Below are positions 43,307-52,335 of a stretch of DNA of 64,000 nt, one piece after another. Below the pieces are notes generated by a model. That model did no database searches, was not told the origin of the DNA, and saw nothing but the letters and a program-made list of their open reading frames with translations. Source of the DNA: Bacillus mesophilus (GTDB lineage Bacteria > Bacillota > Bacilli > Bacillales > SA4). The position numbers were made by a program, and so were the translations under genes. How positions within the stretch are numbered: position 1 is the stretch's first letter; each line of letters starts with the position of its first letter. Location of the stretch: NCBI RefSeq assembly GCF_011008845.1, contig NZ_JAAIWM010000006.1, forward strand, positions 112,832-176,831, in the 5' to 3' direction.

Positions 43307-43453
43307 CTATTCCTGTATAATTTCAAACTGATAATAAGCGGAATTATAGATATGTTCAATATCTAAATCTGTCATATATAGTAGCTGTTCTTCCGCAATC
43401 CCCTTTGTTCGTTGGATAAAGTTAATCATGTTAATACGTTCTTGTCGACTCAT
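43307..43453 (-). CDS. BH0509-type small protein
   Basis: A 48-residue protein of the kind RxERxNMINFI...GIAEEQLLYMTDxDIEHIY, which I recognise as the BH0509 family. AAAAGGAGTGGG precedes the ATG. Upstream on the minus strand TTGCAC and TATAAT are 18 bp apart, a good sigma-A promoter, with AACAGT/ACTGTT inverted repeats around the -35 that may be an operator. Confidence 0.75.
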   Translation of the reverse strand: MSRQERINMINFIQRTKGIAEEQLLYMTDLDIEHIYNSAYYQFEIIQE

Positions 43454-43596
43454 TTTTAACCCACTCCTTTTCTGTTTTAATACAGTTTGTTGTTTTGTTA
43501 ATGTTATTATATAACAGTTTAGAATATATGTGCAATACTGTTTTTAAAAATTCTGAAAAATAGGCAAAAAAATAAAGCAGCTCAATTCTGCTGCTT

Positions 43597-44772
43597 TTAG
43601 TTTTCCGCTATAGGAGCTAACTCTTTCTTACCAAATCGTACAATGATCAGTAGTATGATTAAAAGGAAAGAACTTATAATGTGAAAATAACTGATTTGCT
43701 CAAACCATTGAATAAGTACCCCACCTAAAAATGGTCCCGCTAGACTCCCGATGCTAAAACTAACTCCGCATAATAAATTACCTGTAGGTAAGAGTTTCTG
43801 TGGCATCAGATCTGCCATATAACTAATTCCTAATGAGAACGTGGACCCAACCATCATCCCTGCTAAACTAAAGCAGATGAGTAATCCTATAACTGATCCA
43901 GAGTCTTCGAGCAAACTAGCTAAGAAAAATGCACTCGTTCCTGAAATTAGAACAATCATTAACACATTTCGTCTTCCGAGGCGATCACTTAGCATTCCAA
44001 GTGGAAGCTGTGTAATGATACTACCTACAGCGAAAGAGGTGAGTAAAATAGATACATTGGTGACATTCAATCCAATCCTTAGTCCGTAAACGGGGAAAAT
44101 TCCATTAAGCGATGATTCTAAGAATCCATATCCAAGTGTGGGAAGAAAAGCTACCCAGCCATATTTCCATGCTTGTTTAAAACGTCTAAATGTATCAATT
44201 GTTGAAGAAACCTTGAAATCTTCCTCTGGTAATTCGTTATTTAAGAAAAAGAGAAATCCCCAACCGATTAAACAAAGTAAAGATGAGATTAAGAAAGGTA
44301 ATGCCTCATTGATTTCGACCAAAGGAGTCATGAGGGGTCCTATTGCAAATCCGATTCCAAAAAATAGACCATATAAAGAAATATTACGTCCTCTATTGTC
44401 CTTTGTAGAAAAAGAGGTAATCCACGTTTGAGTGGCAAAATGTAAGGCGTGATCACCAATTCCAATGATGAATCTTAAAGCAAACCAAAACCAAAAAGAA
44501 CTCCAAACGGGAAATAAGGCTAAAGACAAGGCAACCATTAATCCCCCAGTCATGATAATCGGTTTATATCCATATTTTCTTAGCGGGTTTTCCATAAATG
44601 GTGATGCAATTAATATTCCAATATAAAGTGCTGTTGCATTTAATCCATTTAATGTGGAATTTACCCCATCATTTTCAAAGATTACAGCAATTAAGGGTAA
44701 AAGCATTCCTTGTGAAAATCCAGAGATCGCCACTGTGCTGACAAGTATCCAAAATCTAAAACGAGTACTCAT
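43597..44772 (-). CDS. yfkF: MFS transporter, YfkF-like
   Basis: A 391-residue, 12-helix transporter. The MFS motif is seen in LGMLSDRLGRRN in the second half. The protein is similar to B. subtilis YfkF and lies in the same neighbourhood (yfkH, yfkD, yfkC). GTGAGG lies 6 bases before ATG 44772; the seven-codon upstream extension is not used. Substrate unknown. Confidence 0.83.
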   Translation of the reverse strand: MSTRFRFWILVSTVAISGFSQGMLLPLIAVIFENDGVNSTLNGLNATALYIGILIASPFMENPLRKYGYKPIIMTGGLMVALSLALFPVWSSFWFWFALRFIIGIGDHALHFATQTWITSFSTKDNRGRNISLYGLFFGIGFAIGPLMTPLVEINEALPFLISSLLCLIGWGFLFFLNNELPEEDFKVSSTIDTFRRFKQAWKYGWVAFLPTLGYGFLESSLNGIFPVYGLRIGLNVTNVSILLTSFAVGSIITQLPLGMLSDRLGRRNVLMIVLISGTSAFFLASLLEDSGSVIGLLICFSLAGMMVGSTFSLGISYMADLMPQKLLPTGNLLCGVSFSIGSLAGPFLGGVLIQWFEQISYFHIISSFLLIILLIIVRFGKKELAPIAEN

Positions 44773-44933
44773 TTTTTTCCTCACTTTGTTCATAACAGAT
44801 TTGTTTCATACCTTTCAGATGGTACCACCGATTTTATCGAAGTGCCACTATAAAATTCTGAGCTTGGTATGGTGAAGTGAGGAGGACATGAAGGTATACT
44901 ATGAGTAAGAAGATAAAGGGAGTGATCAACATT

Positions 44934-45314
44934 ATGAAGTTTGAAATGAAAGAGGTAGGTTTTAAAACGAATGTTGAATATGGTGAATTGCACGTATCAG
45001 GTAATGAGGAGTATGGGTTTCGACCATATCAATTAATGGTTGCTTCCATTGCGGTTTGTAGTGGAGGTGTATTACGTACCATATTAACTAAAAAGAAAAT
45101 GGTAATTGAGGATCTCTCTTTCTCAACGGAAGTGGTACGCAATGAAAAAGAAGCAAATAGAATTGAAAAGATTCATATACATTACTCCATTAAAGGTCAG
45201 GACCTCGACCCTACGCAAGTAGAAAAGGCTATTCATTTAGCAAGTAAAAACTGCCCAATGGCACAGTCTGTTAAAGGAAGCATCGAGATTGTTGAGACAT
45301 TTGAATTAGTTTAA
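44934..45314 (+). CDS. OsmC/Ohr-family protein
   Basis: A 126-residue OsmC-fold protein. RPYQLMVASIAVCSGG holds the first reactive Cys in the central helix and KNCPMAQSVKG the second, the pair used to reduce peroxides in this family. ATG 44934 matches the usual N-terminus; ATG 44901 with AAGGT upstream would add 11 residues and cannot be excluded. Confidence 0.85.
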   Translation: MKFEMKEVGFKTNVEYGELHVSGNEEYGFRPYQLMVASIAVCSGGVLRTILTKKKMVIEDLSFSTEVVRNEKEANRIEKIHIHYSIKGQDLDPTQVEKAIHLASKNCPMAQSVKGSIEIVETFELV

Positions 45315-45345
45315 AACTAGTTAAATTAAACAAGAGATGGAAAAT

Positions 45346-45395
45346 TAACAATAGTAAAGCGCCTTGTCAAATGATAAGGCGCTTTACTATTGTTA
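45346..45395. repeat. Large palindrome downstream of the OsmC gene
   Basis: A perfect 20-bp stem beginning TAACAATAGTAAAGCG with a 10-nt loop. It can act as a terminator, but the stem is longer than usual and shares TAAC and TAAAGC with the palindromes at 46440-46490 and 61443-61489. Confidence 0.75.
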
Positions 45396-45588
45396 TCGTT
45401 TTAGGAATTAGGAATGAAAAGCTTTAGGGTTGAGATGAGTATATCACCTATTTTGAAAGTTGTAAATATTCAAATAAATTAAAGTATAAAATGTTTTAGC
45501 ATAAATTTGTGGTTATTTTGGATAATCTACTTTTCATTGTGGAAACTAAGAAAAAAATAGATTTTCTTGAAAGGGGCAAATAATAAAT

Positions 45589-46422
45589 ATGAAGGCAGCA
45601 CTTACAGGACTGTTATCATGTCTTCTTCTATTTACTAACGGAATGATTTCTTATGCTGAAGAGAAAGCAGAAAAAACGGAAGAAAAAGCGGAAACGAGCG
45701 AAGTAAGTGAAAAGTTTAAGGTTCCTAATTCTGTTATGAATATAACGAAGGAAAATACTTATCCAAATCCTACTCAAGACTTACCATATCTACAGCCAAG
45801 TGATTTAGCGCAACAACTTATTGACACATCAGAAGTTCCGATTGAAAATCCTGATCTCATCAGAATGTTAAATGAGACGACCATTTCAGACGCACCATTA
45901 GCATTCGGATATCGTGCGACCATTTATATGGGTCAATGGCCATTGCATTACGAATCAAGTGAGACAAGTGCTAATTGGGAATATCAAAAGATTAATACAA
46001 ATATGTATGATAATCGCGGTGGAAAGGCAGCACACCAAATTCACTACCAGCAGGAAGCTGAAAAGCATGTAAAAGGTGGACTAACCGCTAAAATTGAAAG
46101 TGCAGAAGATGTTAAAAAAATGATGCTTTTAAAGGCAATGCAAAAAACAAACCTTCCTTTATCTTTCCAAACCATCATTGGAGCGGGGACAAAGAAGGAT
46201 CAAGTTTATAATATTGCGCCAAAGCGCCTAGGATATCTATATGGTTATGCTCCAGCCATCAATGAAAAAGGAAAAGTAACCTTTGGTGAAGTTTATCTCG
46301 TACTAAAAGGAAATAAGCGTAGTCTAGTTATTAAAAATGTTACCTCCCAGGGAATCGGAGCCTGGATTCCTATCCAAGACCACGTGTCCTTTGGATTTGT
46401 AGTATCAGAGCGTCCAAGATAA
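45589..46422 (+). CDS. yfkD: Exported YfkD-family protein
   Basis: A 277-residue protein with a signal peptide (cleaved near Ala23-Glu) followed by a Lys/Glu linker and the YfkD domain (VPNSVMNITKENTYPNPTQD, AFGYRATIYMGQWPL, the WEYQKIN block). Function unknown; in B. subtilis it belongs to the sigma-B-linked yfkDE-like neighbourhood, as I recall, but no such promoter was found here. AAAGGGG is 12 bases from the ATG, a long spacing. Confidence 0.87.
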   Translation: MKAALTGLLSCLLLFTNGMISYAEEKAEKTEEKAETSEVSEKFKVPNSVMNITKENTYPNPTQDLPYLQPSDLAQQLIDTSEVPIENPDLIRMLNETTISDAPLAFGYRATIYMGQWPLHYESSETSANWEYQKINTNMYDNRGGKAAHQIHYQQEAEKHVKGGLTAKIESAEDVKKMMLLKAMQKTNLPLSFQTIIGAGTKKDQVYNIAPKRLGYLYGYAPAINEKGKVTFGEVYLVLKGNKRSLVIKNVTSQGIGAWIPIQDHVSFGFVVSERPR

Positions 46423-46439
46423 ATAACAATATTGATGAT

Positions 46440-46490
46440 TTAACACAGTAAAGCGGTGGGGGCCTGGCCCCCACCGCTTTACTGTGTTAA
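46440..46490. repeat. 51-bp perfect palindrome with GGGGGCC core
   Basis: A perfect 25-bp stem around a single T. It starts TTAACACAGTAAAGC and has the centre GGGGGCC-T-GGCCCCC. The stop codon of the minus-strand yfkC gene is its outermost TTA. The central block and outer TTAACA recur at 61443-61489. Confidence 0.9.
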
Positions 46491-47350
46491 CGTGATTTGT
46501 TTGGGTTGGACAATGGGATCTCATCATTGTTCAATAGATGGTGTTCTTCTGCTTGTCTTATTCCTTTATTGAATAGAGTTTGAGCTAATACTTTACGGGC
46601 GATTTTTGAGGCTTCCCAATAATGAAGGTCGTCAACCAGTCCGGTGACGGTATATTCATGGCCCCGAAAGCTTGCATTTAGAGTAGTAATCCCAAAGACT
46701 TGAAATGGTTCAATAATTTGATTGTGTAAATCTTTTTTTAAGGTATGATCAAGTTGATGGTTCAAATGCCCACATACCTCTTCTAATAATGAAAAGATTT
46801 CCTCAGGATTCTCTCTGTAGCTTATTACCGCTCTTTCAATTACACGCATCCGATCTATGTTATAGTTTTGAATTTGCTTAACTTCCCCGTTACTTATGGT
46901 CAGTAGTTTTCCACTCCACTCTCGCACCTTTAAGAAACGTAATCCGATATCTTCAACAGTCCCATTAAATGTATTGTTAACTGTAATAAAATCACCTTTA
47001 TGAAGCTGCTTCTCGTAAATAAGAAAGATACCAGAAAGTAAATCCCGTATTAGGCTTTGTGCACCAAAACCTACGATAATCCCGACAATACCGGCTCCTG
47101 CTAGAACTTTGCCAAAATCGTCGACTATAAAGGATAAACCATAAAGAATTAGGCCGATTGTGGCTGTGTATCTAAGAAGTGATTTAATCATACTCTCAAG
47201 AGTCTTCTCTTTTCTAACCTCAATGAAGTTAGTTCGTTGAAAAAACTGATGAACACTACGATTAAGCAAATATATGCCGATTAGAGTAGCGAATAAGACT
47301 AAAAAGAATTGTGCTAACGGATGTTCCCAGATGGCTTGCGCTACTTCCAT
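46487..47350 (-). CDS. yfkC: MscS-family mechanosensitive channel, YfkC-like
   Basis: A 287-residue channel with three helices. The pore helix is VLAGAGIVGIIVGFGAQSLIRD, then the beta domain GDFITVNNTFNGTVEDIGLRF and an alpha-beta C-terminus. It releases solutes under osmotic shock. AAGAGG lies 8 bases before ATG 47350. Neighbour order yfkD-yfkC matches B. subtilis. Confidence 0.9.
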   Translation of the reverse strand: MEVAQAIWEHPLAQFFLVLFATLIGIYLLNRSVHQFFQRTNFIEVRKEKTLESMIKSLLRYTATIGLILYGLSFIVDDFGKVLAGAGIVGIIVGFGAQSLIRDLLSGIFLIYEKQLHKGDFITVNNTFNGTVEDIGLRFLKVREWSGKLLTISNGEVKQIQNYNIDRMRVIERAVISYRENPEEIFSLLEEVCGHLNHQLDHTLKKDLHNQIIEPFQVFGITTLNASFRGHEYTVTGLVDDLHYWEASKIARKVLAQTLFNKGIRQAEEHHLLNNDEIPLSNPNKSR

Positions 47351-47476
47351 TTTATATTCCTCTTCCCGAGTTAGATATAGTTTAATTGTGGTTCTTTTAC
47401 ATAAAATTATGTACACAACCTATAAAAATGGGCATACTATGGGTATAACAAAAATGCTTTTGTAAGGAGAAATATA

Positions 47477-47659
47477 ATGGGTAAAGCTTCTACTAATAAG
47501 GAATCACAGCTATCTTACTTGAAAAACCGTTTAGAGATGTTTATGGATGTAATCGATCATTTAGACCCAGAGCATGCTGAGGTCGACGATATAGATCGAT
47601 TAATTCAAATACTAGATGATATGGAAATTAAGGTAGAACAATTTAAGAAAGATCAGTAA
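47477..47659 (+). CDS. SE1561-family small protein
   Basis: A 60-residue acidic helical protein matching the SE1561 family (LSYLKNRLEMFMDVIDHLDP). TAAGGAGAAAT precedes the ATG. Function unknown. Confidence 0.85.
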   Translation: MGKASTNKESQLSYLKNRLEMFMDVIDHLDPEHAEVDDIDRLIQILDDMEIKVEQFKKDQ

Positions 47660-47685
47660 CACACAGCAACCGCTGTGTGTTTTTA
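47659..47685 (+). terminator. Terminator of the SE1561 gene
   Basis: ACACACAGC pairs with GCTGTGTGT around 4 nt; TTTTT follows. Confidence 0.88.
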
Positions 47686-47841
47686 TATGAAAGAAAAGTT
47701 TAATGTTTCAATTGGAGTTCTTTTACAAATTCAAGGTGATGACTGTCATCGTAATACATCGTATAATAGTAGTGGTAAATATATATAATGCGTATGGTCA
47801 TACGCCACCCATTGGGGTTATGCGGGGGAAGGGAGATTTAC

Positions 47842-49380
47842 ATGATGCAAAAGCTTCAAGAAAGTATGTACGAGCTAATAGTTGAAACTTCTACTAACTT
47901 GCCAAGAGACGTTCGTCGGGCAATTAAATCAGCAAAAGAGAGAGAAAATGCTGGCACACGTGCTGCTATGTCTCTTGCAACCATTACAAATAACATCACG
48001 ATGGCAGATGAAAACGTTTCACCAATCTGTCAGGATACGGGATTACCTACCTTTAAGGTAAAAACACCGGTAGGAGTAAACCAGTTAAAAATTAAAGAAG
48101 CGATTAAAGAAGCTATGGTACAAGCAACAAAGGATGGGAAAATGCGTCCTAATTCCGTGGACTCCTTAACAGGTGATAATAGCGGAAATAATTTAGGTGA
48201 CGGTGTTCCAGTTATCAAGTTTGAGCAGTGGGAAAAGGATTATATCGACGTACGCCTGATCTTAAAGGGTGGCGGATGTGAAAATAAAAATATTCAATAT
48301 AGCTTACCATGTGAGCTAGAAGGACTAGGTCGTGCAGGTCGTGATCTAGATGGTATTCGTAAGTGTATTATGCACTCTGTTTATCAGGCACAAGGACAAG
48401 GCTGTAGTGCCGGCTTCATCGGTGTAGGAATCGGTGGAGACCGTTCGAGTGGATATGACCTAGCTAAGGAACAGTTATTCCGTTCCAATGATGACATTAA
48501 TCCAAATGAAGAACTTCGTAAGCTAGAAGAGTATGTAATGGCTAATGCGAACGAACTTGGAATTGGAACAATGGGATTTGGAGGCGAAACAACTTTACTT
48601 GGCTGTAAGGTTGGTGTAATGCATCGTATTCCAGCAAGCTTCTTCGTTTCTGTAGCTTATAATTGTTGGGCATTCCGCCGCCTAGGCGTGAAGCTAGATC
48701 CGGAATCAGGAGAAATCCAAGATTGGATGTATCAAGATGGAGAGAAAATTGATTTCTCTAAAGAAGTAGCTGCTGCTGTTGAAGAAGTAGAAGAGACAAG
48801 AGAAGTTGTCTTAGAAGCTCCAATTACAGAAGAACAAATTCGTGAGTTAAGAGTCGGAGATGTTGTTGTCATCAACGGTATGATCTATACTGGCCGTGAT
48901 GCAATTCATAAGCACCTTTCTACAAATGATGCTCCAATCGATTTAGATGGTCAAATTATCTATCACTGTGGACCAGTTATGTTAAAGGACGAAGATGGCA
49001 CATGGCATGTAAAGGCTGCTGGACCTACAACCAGTATTCGTGAAGAGCCTTATCAAGGTGATATCATGAAGAAGTTTGGTTTACGTGCTGTAATTGGTAA
49101 AGGTGGTATGGGTGCTAACACTCTTAAAGCTTTAGAAGAGCATGGTGGAGTTTACCTGAATGCAATTGGTGGTGCAGCACAATATTATGCCGACTGTATT
49201 CAATCAGTAGAAGGTGTTGATTTGATGGAGTTCGGAATTCCAGAAGCAATGTGGCATCTAAAAGTAAAGCAATTTAAAGCTGTAGTAACAATGGACTCTC
49301 ATGGTAATAGCCTTCATAGAGACGTTGAAAAGTCTTCTCTTGAAAAGCTTGCCCAATTTAAAGAGCCTGTATTTAAATAA
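47842..49380 (+). CDS. fumA: Class I fumarate hydratase
   Basis: A 512-residue iron-sulfur fumarase; it interconverts fumarate and malate in the citric acid cycle. The alpha region (to about 300) has SPICQDTGLP, KGGGCENKN and QGQGCSAGF with the cluster cysteines; the beta region has VINGMIYTGRDAIHK, YHCGPV and VIGKGGMG. Fused alpha-beta form as in E. coli FumA/B. GGGAG lies 6 bases before ATG 47842, and a second ATG follows directly. Many Bacillus rely on FumC, so this may be a second fumarase. Confidence 0.92.
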   Translation: MMQKLQESMYELIVETSTNLPRDVRRAIKSAKERENAGTRAAMSLATITNNITMADENVSPICQDTGLPTFKVKTPVGVNQLKIKEAIKEAMVQATKDGKMRPNSVDSLTGDNSGNNLGDGVPVIKFEQWEKDYIDVRLILKGGGCENKNIQYSLPCELEGLGRAGRDLDGIRKCIMHSVYQAQGQGCSAGFIGVGIGGDRSSGYDLAKEQLFRSNDDINPNEELRKLEEYVMANANELGIGTMGFGGETTLLGCKVGVMHRIPASFFVSVAYNCWAFRRLGVKLDPESGEIQDWMYQDGEKIDFSKEVAAAVEEVEETREVVLEAPITEEQIRELRVGDVVVINGMIYTGRDAIHKHLSTNDAPIDLDGQIIYHCGPVMLKDEDGTWHVKAAGPTTSIREEPYQGDIMKKFGLRAVIGKGGMGANTLKALEEHGGVYLNAIGGAAQYYADCIQSVEGVDLMEFGIPEAMWHLKVKQFKAVVTMDSHGNSLHRDVEKSSLEKLAQFKEPVFK

Positions 49381-49384
49381 TTTC

Positions 49385-49421
49385 AAAACGATGGGTGTTT
49401 TATGCGCCTATCGTTTTTTTT
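49385..49421 (+). terminator. Fumarase terminator
   Basis: AAAACGAT and ATCGTTTT form the outer stem, GGTG/CGCC the inner; eight T follow. Confidence 0.85.
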
Positions 49422-49557
49422 ATTGTTTTAAATTTCGCCTTTTTGTTTCTTGGAAAACCTTTCACAGCATGTTTTCATCTATAATACAGAAACTACATGT
49501 AGAGTTAGAAATTAATGTTTTTTATATAAATCAAATAAATGGAAAGGAGATGGGAGA

Positions 49558-50391
49558 ATGAAGCGAAAAAAGGGCTTAATACTACTTCTAACAGCATTAT
49601 TAATGCTTCCTACTATGGCGACCGTAGATGCTAATACGTATTCAAATGCTAAGTTTAACTGGGGCTTTAAAAAGAGTGTTAATCACGAGCCACCTTCTGC
49701 TGGGAAGCAGTTGGATGACTTACTATCAAAATATAACAGTTTCTATTTAGGCGATACGACTAAAAAAGAAATCTACCTTACCTTTGATAACGGATATGAA
49801 AATGGATATACTGCACCTGTTTTAGACGTCTTAAAAAAGAAAAATGTACCGGCAACCTTTTTTGTAACAGGCTACTACCTTAAGGATCAACCAGAGCTTG
49901 TGAAACGAATGGTCAAGGAGGGTCATATTGTCGGAAACCACTCCTATCATCACCCTGACCTCACAACCGTAAGTGATGTTAGACTTAAGAAAGAGCTTGA
50001 ATTAGTTAAGGAAGAATATGAACAGCTTACTGGTGAAAAAGGGATGAACTATTTACGTGCCCCTAGAGGGGTTTTTAGTGAGAGAACATTAGCTCTTTCA
50101 GAACAATTAGGTTATACAAATGTTTTCTGGTCATTGGCTTTTGTTGACTGGTACACCGATCAGCAAAAAGGCTGGAAATATTCTTATGATCAAGTGATGA
50201 AACAAATCCACCCAGGTTCGATACTCCTTTTACACACTGTGTCAAAAGACAACGCTGAGGCGTTAGAGAAAATTATTACAGATCTACAGGCAGAAGGGTA
50301 TGAATTCAAGAGTCTTGATGACTTAATGATGGAAAGAACTCTTCCACATCCTTGGTTATTTAGTTATGACCAGGATGCGATAAATTCTTAA
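49558..50391 (+). CDS. pdaA: Delta-lactam-biosynthetic de-N-acetylase PdaA
   Basis: A 277-residue exported polysaccharide deacetylase that makes the muramic lactam of spore cortex. Signal peptide to about residue 25, then the NodB domain with TFDNGYENG (the Asn variant typical of PdaA), the zinc motif HSYHHPDL, RAPRGVFS and the final LLHTVS. GGAGATGGGA precedes the ATG. Its neighbour here (RlmD type) corresponds to yfjO, also close to pdaA in B. subtilis. Confidence 0.93.
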   Translation: MKRKKGLILLLTALLMLPTMATVDANTYSNAKFNWGFKKSVNHEPPSAGKQLDDLLSKYNSFYLGDTTKKEIYLTFDNGYENGYTAPVLDVLKKKNVPATFFVTGYYLKDQPELVKRMVKEGHIVGNHSYHHPDLTTVSDVRLKKELELVKEEYEQLTGEKGMNYLRAPRGVFSERTLALSEQLGYTNVFWSLAFVDWYTDQQKGWKYSYDQVMKQIHPGSILLLHTVSKDNAEALEKIITDLQAEGYEFKSLDDLMMERTLPHPWLFSYDQDAINS

Positions 50392-50397
50392 TCAGTG

Positions 50398-50428
50398 GGC
50401 GTTCCTTTGAGAACGCCTTTTGTTATTT
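50398..50428 (+). terminator. pdaA terminator
   Basis: GGCGTTC pairs with GAACGCC around 6 nt; TTTTGTTATTT follows and runs into the repeat array. Confidence 0.85.
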
Positions 50429-50547
50429 CGTGCATAAATTGTAAGGAAACGTGCAAAAAAAGAGAAATTCCGTGCATATATGTCAAAAGACGTGCAAAAT
50501 TCAAACATCGCCGTGCAAATATGTATAAAAGCGTGCAAAAACAATAG
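50429..50547. repeat. Array of six phased 20-21-nt repeats
   Basis: CGTGCA begins at 50429, 50450, 50471, 50491, 50512 and 50532, spacings 21, 21, 20, 21 and 20. Each unit continues with an A-rich tail; several read CGTGCAAATATGTATAAAAG or near it. The remainder of 50548-50731 holds no gene apart from the start region of the methyltransferase. Confidence 0.8.
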
Positions 50548-50731
50548 TTTACTGATGAACATGGCATTGAATTCCTAGATCAACCACAGCAATTCAAACT
50601 AACATTAGCAACCAACATATAGAATGACCACTTTTCATGATATAATACCAAGAAATTGTCTTTAAATGACAGAATGAACAAGAAATGATAGGCTATACTT
50701 TAACTAAGAACAATAAATGGAGCGGATATGA

Positions 50732-52123
50732 TTGAAGAATAAGCAGCAAGATGGAGGAGCAGTTCTAGAAATAGGACAGGCATTTCCTTTAACGATAAAG
50801 AGATTAGGTATAAATGGAGAAGGTGTTGGATTTTTTAAGAGAAAGGTTGTATTTGTAGCAGGAGCACTACCTGGTGAGGAGATTGTTGCAGAAGCTACAA
50901 AAGTACAACCATCTTTAATAGAAGCAAAAATTAAAAGGATTCGTAAAAAATCACCTGATCGAGTAGCCCCACCATGTCCAATTTATGATCAGTGTGGAGG
51001 ATGTCAGCTTCAACATCTAAATTATCAAGGTCAGCTGCGTGAAAAGCGAGATATTGTTATTCAAGCTTTTGAAAGATACACGAAAATTCCAATGGATCAG
51101 CTAGAGGTTAGGCCTACAATTGGAATGGAAGAACCTTGGAATTATCGAAATAAGAGTCAGCTTCAAGTGGGTCTTGATAAACAAAAAGTTATAGCAGGTC
51201 TTTATGGAATGAACTCTCATGAGCTTATTGATATTTCTGACTGTATGATTCAACATAAAAGCACGAATCACGTTACCCAGGTTGTTAAAACCATTTTACA
51301 GGACCTTAAAATATCTATTTACAATGAACGATCAAGAAAAGGACTCGTACGGACGATTGTAACAAGAGTTGGAATTGAGACTGGTGAACTTCAGGTGATT
51401 TTAATCACTACTCAAAAAGAAATCCCACGTCGTGAACTGTTAATAAAAGAGATTCAAAAGAGATTACCAGAAGTAAAATCGATTATGCAAAATATAAATG
51501 GTGAGAAAACATCGCTCATTTTTGGAGAAAAAACCCTACATATGGCTGGTAAGGATACGATTCAAGAAGTACTAGGTGACCTTTCATTTGAGTTATCGGC
51601 AAGAGCATTTTTCCAGCTCAATCCAGTTCAAACCATTAAGTTATATGATGAAGTGAAAAAAGCAGCAGCTCTAACAGGGCGTGAGAAAGTATTAGATGCC
51701 TATTGTGGAGTCGGGACTATTGGACTTTGGTTAGCCTCTTCGGCAAGTGAAGTACGCGGTATGGATGTGATTGCTGAATCAATTGATGATGCAAGAAAGA
51801 ATGCTGCTAAGCATGGTTTTGCAAAAACATCTAAATACGAAGTAGGCAAAGCAGAACAGATTTTACCGAAATGGGTAAAGGAAGGCTGGAAACCGGGTGT
51901 GGTCATAGTAGATCCGCCAAGAACGGGTTGTGATCAAGGTTTGCTTAATACTTTGAAAAATATAAAGCCAAAGAAGATTATATATGTTTCATGTAATCCT
52001 TCAACTCTAGCTAAGGATGTTGCTGAACTAGGAAAGTTATATTCAGTACAATACATGCAACCGGTAGACATGTTTCCACATACAGCACATGTTGAAGTGG
52101 TAACTACTTTAACTTTAAAATAA
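50732..52123 (+). CDS. rlmD: 23S rRNA (uracil-C5)-methyltransferase, RlmD/RlmCD family
   Basis: A 463-residue TrmA-family enzyme. An N-terminal TRAM domain (about 12-70) is followed by the iron-sulfur motif [18 protein letters not shown] motif [14 protein letters not shown], catalytic DPPRTGC and [12 protein letters not shown] with the nucleophilic Cys. It makes 5-methyluridine in 23S rRNA; the exact position (747 or 1939) is not readable. In B. subtilis this place is held by YfjO. GGAG is 9 bases before the TTG start. Confidence 0.9.
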   Translation: MKNKQQDGGAVLEIGQAFPLTIKRLGINGEGVGFFKRKVVFVAGALPGEEIVAEATKVQPSLIEAKIKRIRKKSPDRVAPPCPIYDQCGGCQLQHLNYQGQLREKRDIVIQAFERYTKIPMDQLEVRPTIGMEEPWNYRNKSQLQVGLDKQKVIAGLYGMNSHELIDISDCMIQHKSTNHVTQVVKTILQDLKISIYNERSRKGLVRTIVTRVGIETGELQVILITTQKEIPRRELLIKEIQKRLPEVKSIMQNINGEKTSLIFGEKTLHMAGKDTIQEVLGDLSFELSARAFFQLNPVQTIKLYDEVKKAAALTGREKVLDAYCGVGTIGLWLASSASEVRGMDVIAESIDDARKNAAKHGFAKTSKYEVGKAEQILPKWVKEGWKPGVVIVDPPRTGCDQGLLNTLKNIKPKKIIYVSCNPSTLAKDVAELGKLYSVQYMQPVDMFPHTAHVEVVTTLTLK

Positions 52124-52130
52124 TGAATGG

Positions 52131-52156
52131 CAGAGGCTATATGGTCTCTGTTTTTT
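52131..52156 (+). terminator. Terminator of the methyltransferase gene
   Basis: CAGAGGC pairs with GTCTCTG (one G-T pair) around 6 nt; a long T-rich run follows. Confidence 0.8.
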
Positions 52157-52204
52157 ATTTTATTTAGCAAAATGGGGAAACTTTTTTTACAAATGGGACA
52201 ACTA

Positions 52205-52266
52205 TATGACATTTGTCATACTCCTCACTGTGACATTTATGACTTATCTAATGACAGTTTTCACTT
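52205..52266. promoter_or_regulatory. DesR-type operator array in front of des
   Basis: TATGACATTTGTCATA (52205-52220) is a 7-bp inverted repeat, followed by TGACATTTATGAC (52231) and TGACAGTTTTCAC (52252). Starts are 24 and 21 bp apart. DesR in B. subtilis binds related direct and inverted repeats in the des promoter. A TTTACA at 52263 may be a -35. Confidence 0.7.
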
Positions 52267-52335
52267 TACAATTAGATTAATTAGTCGACGCCTGCATGTT
52301 AAGAACAGGCGAACCGCCGAGGAGGAATACATGAC

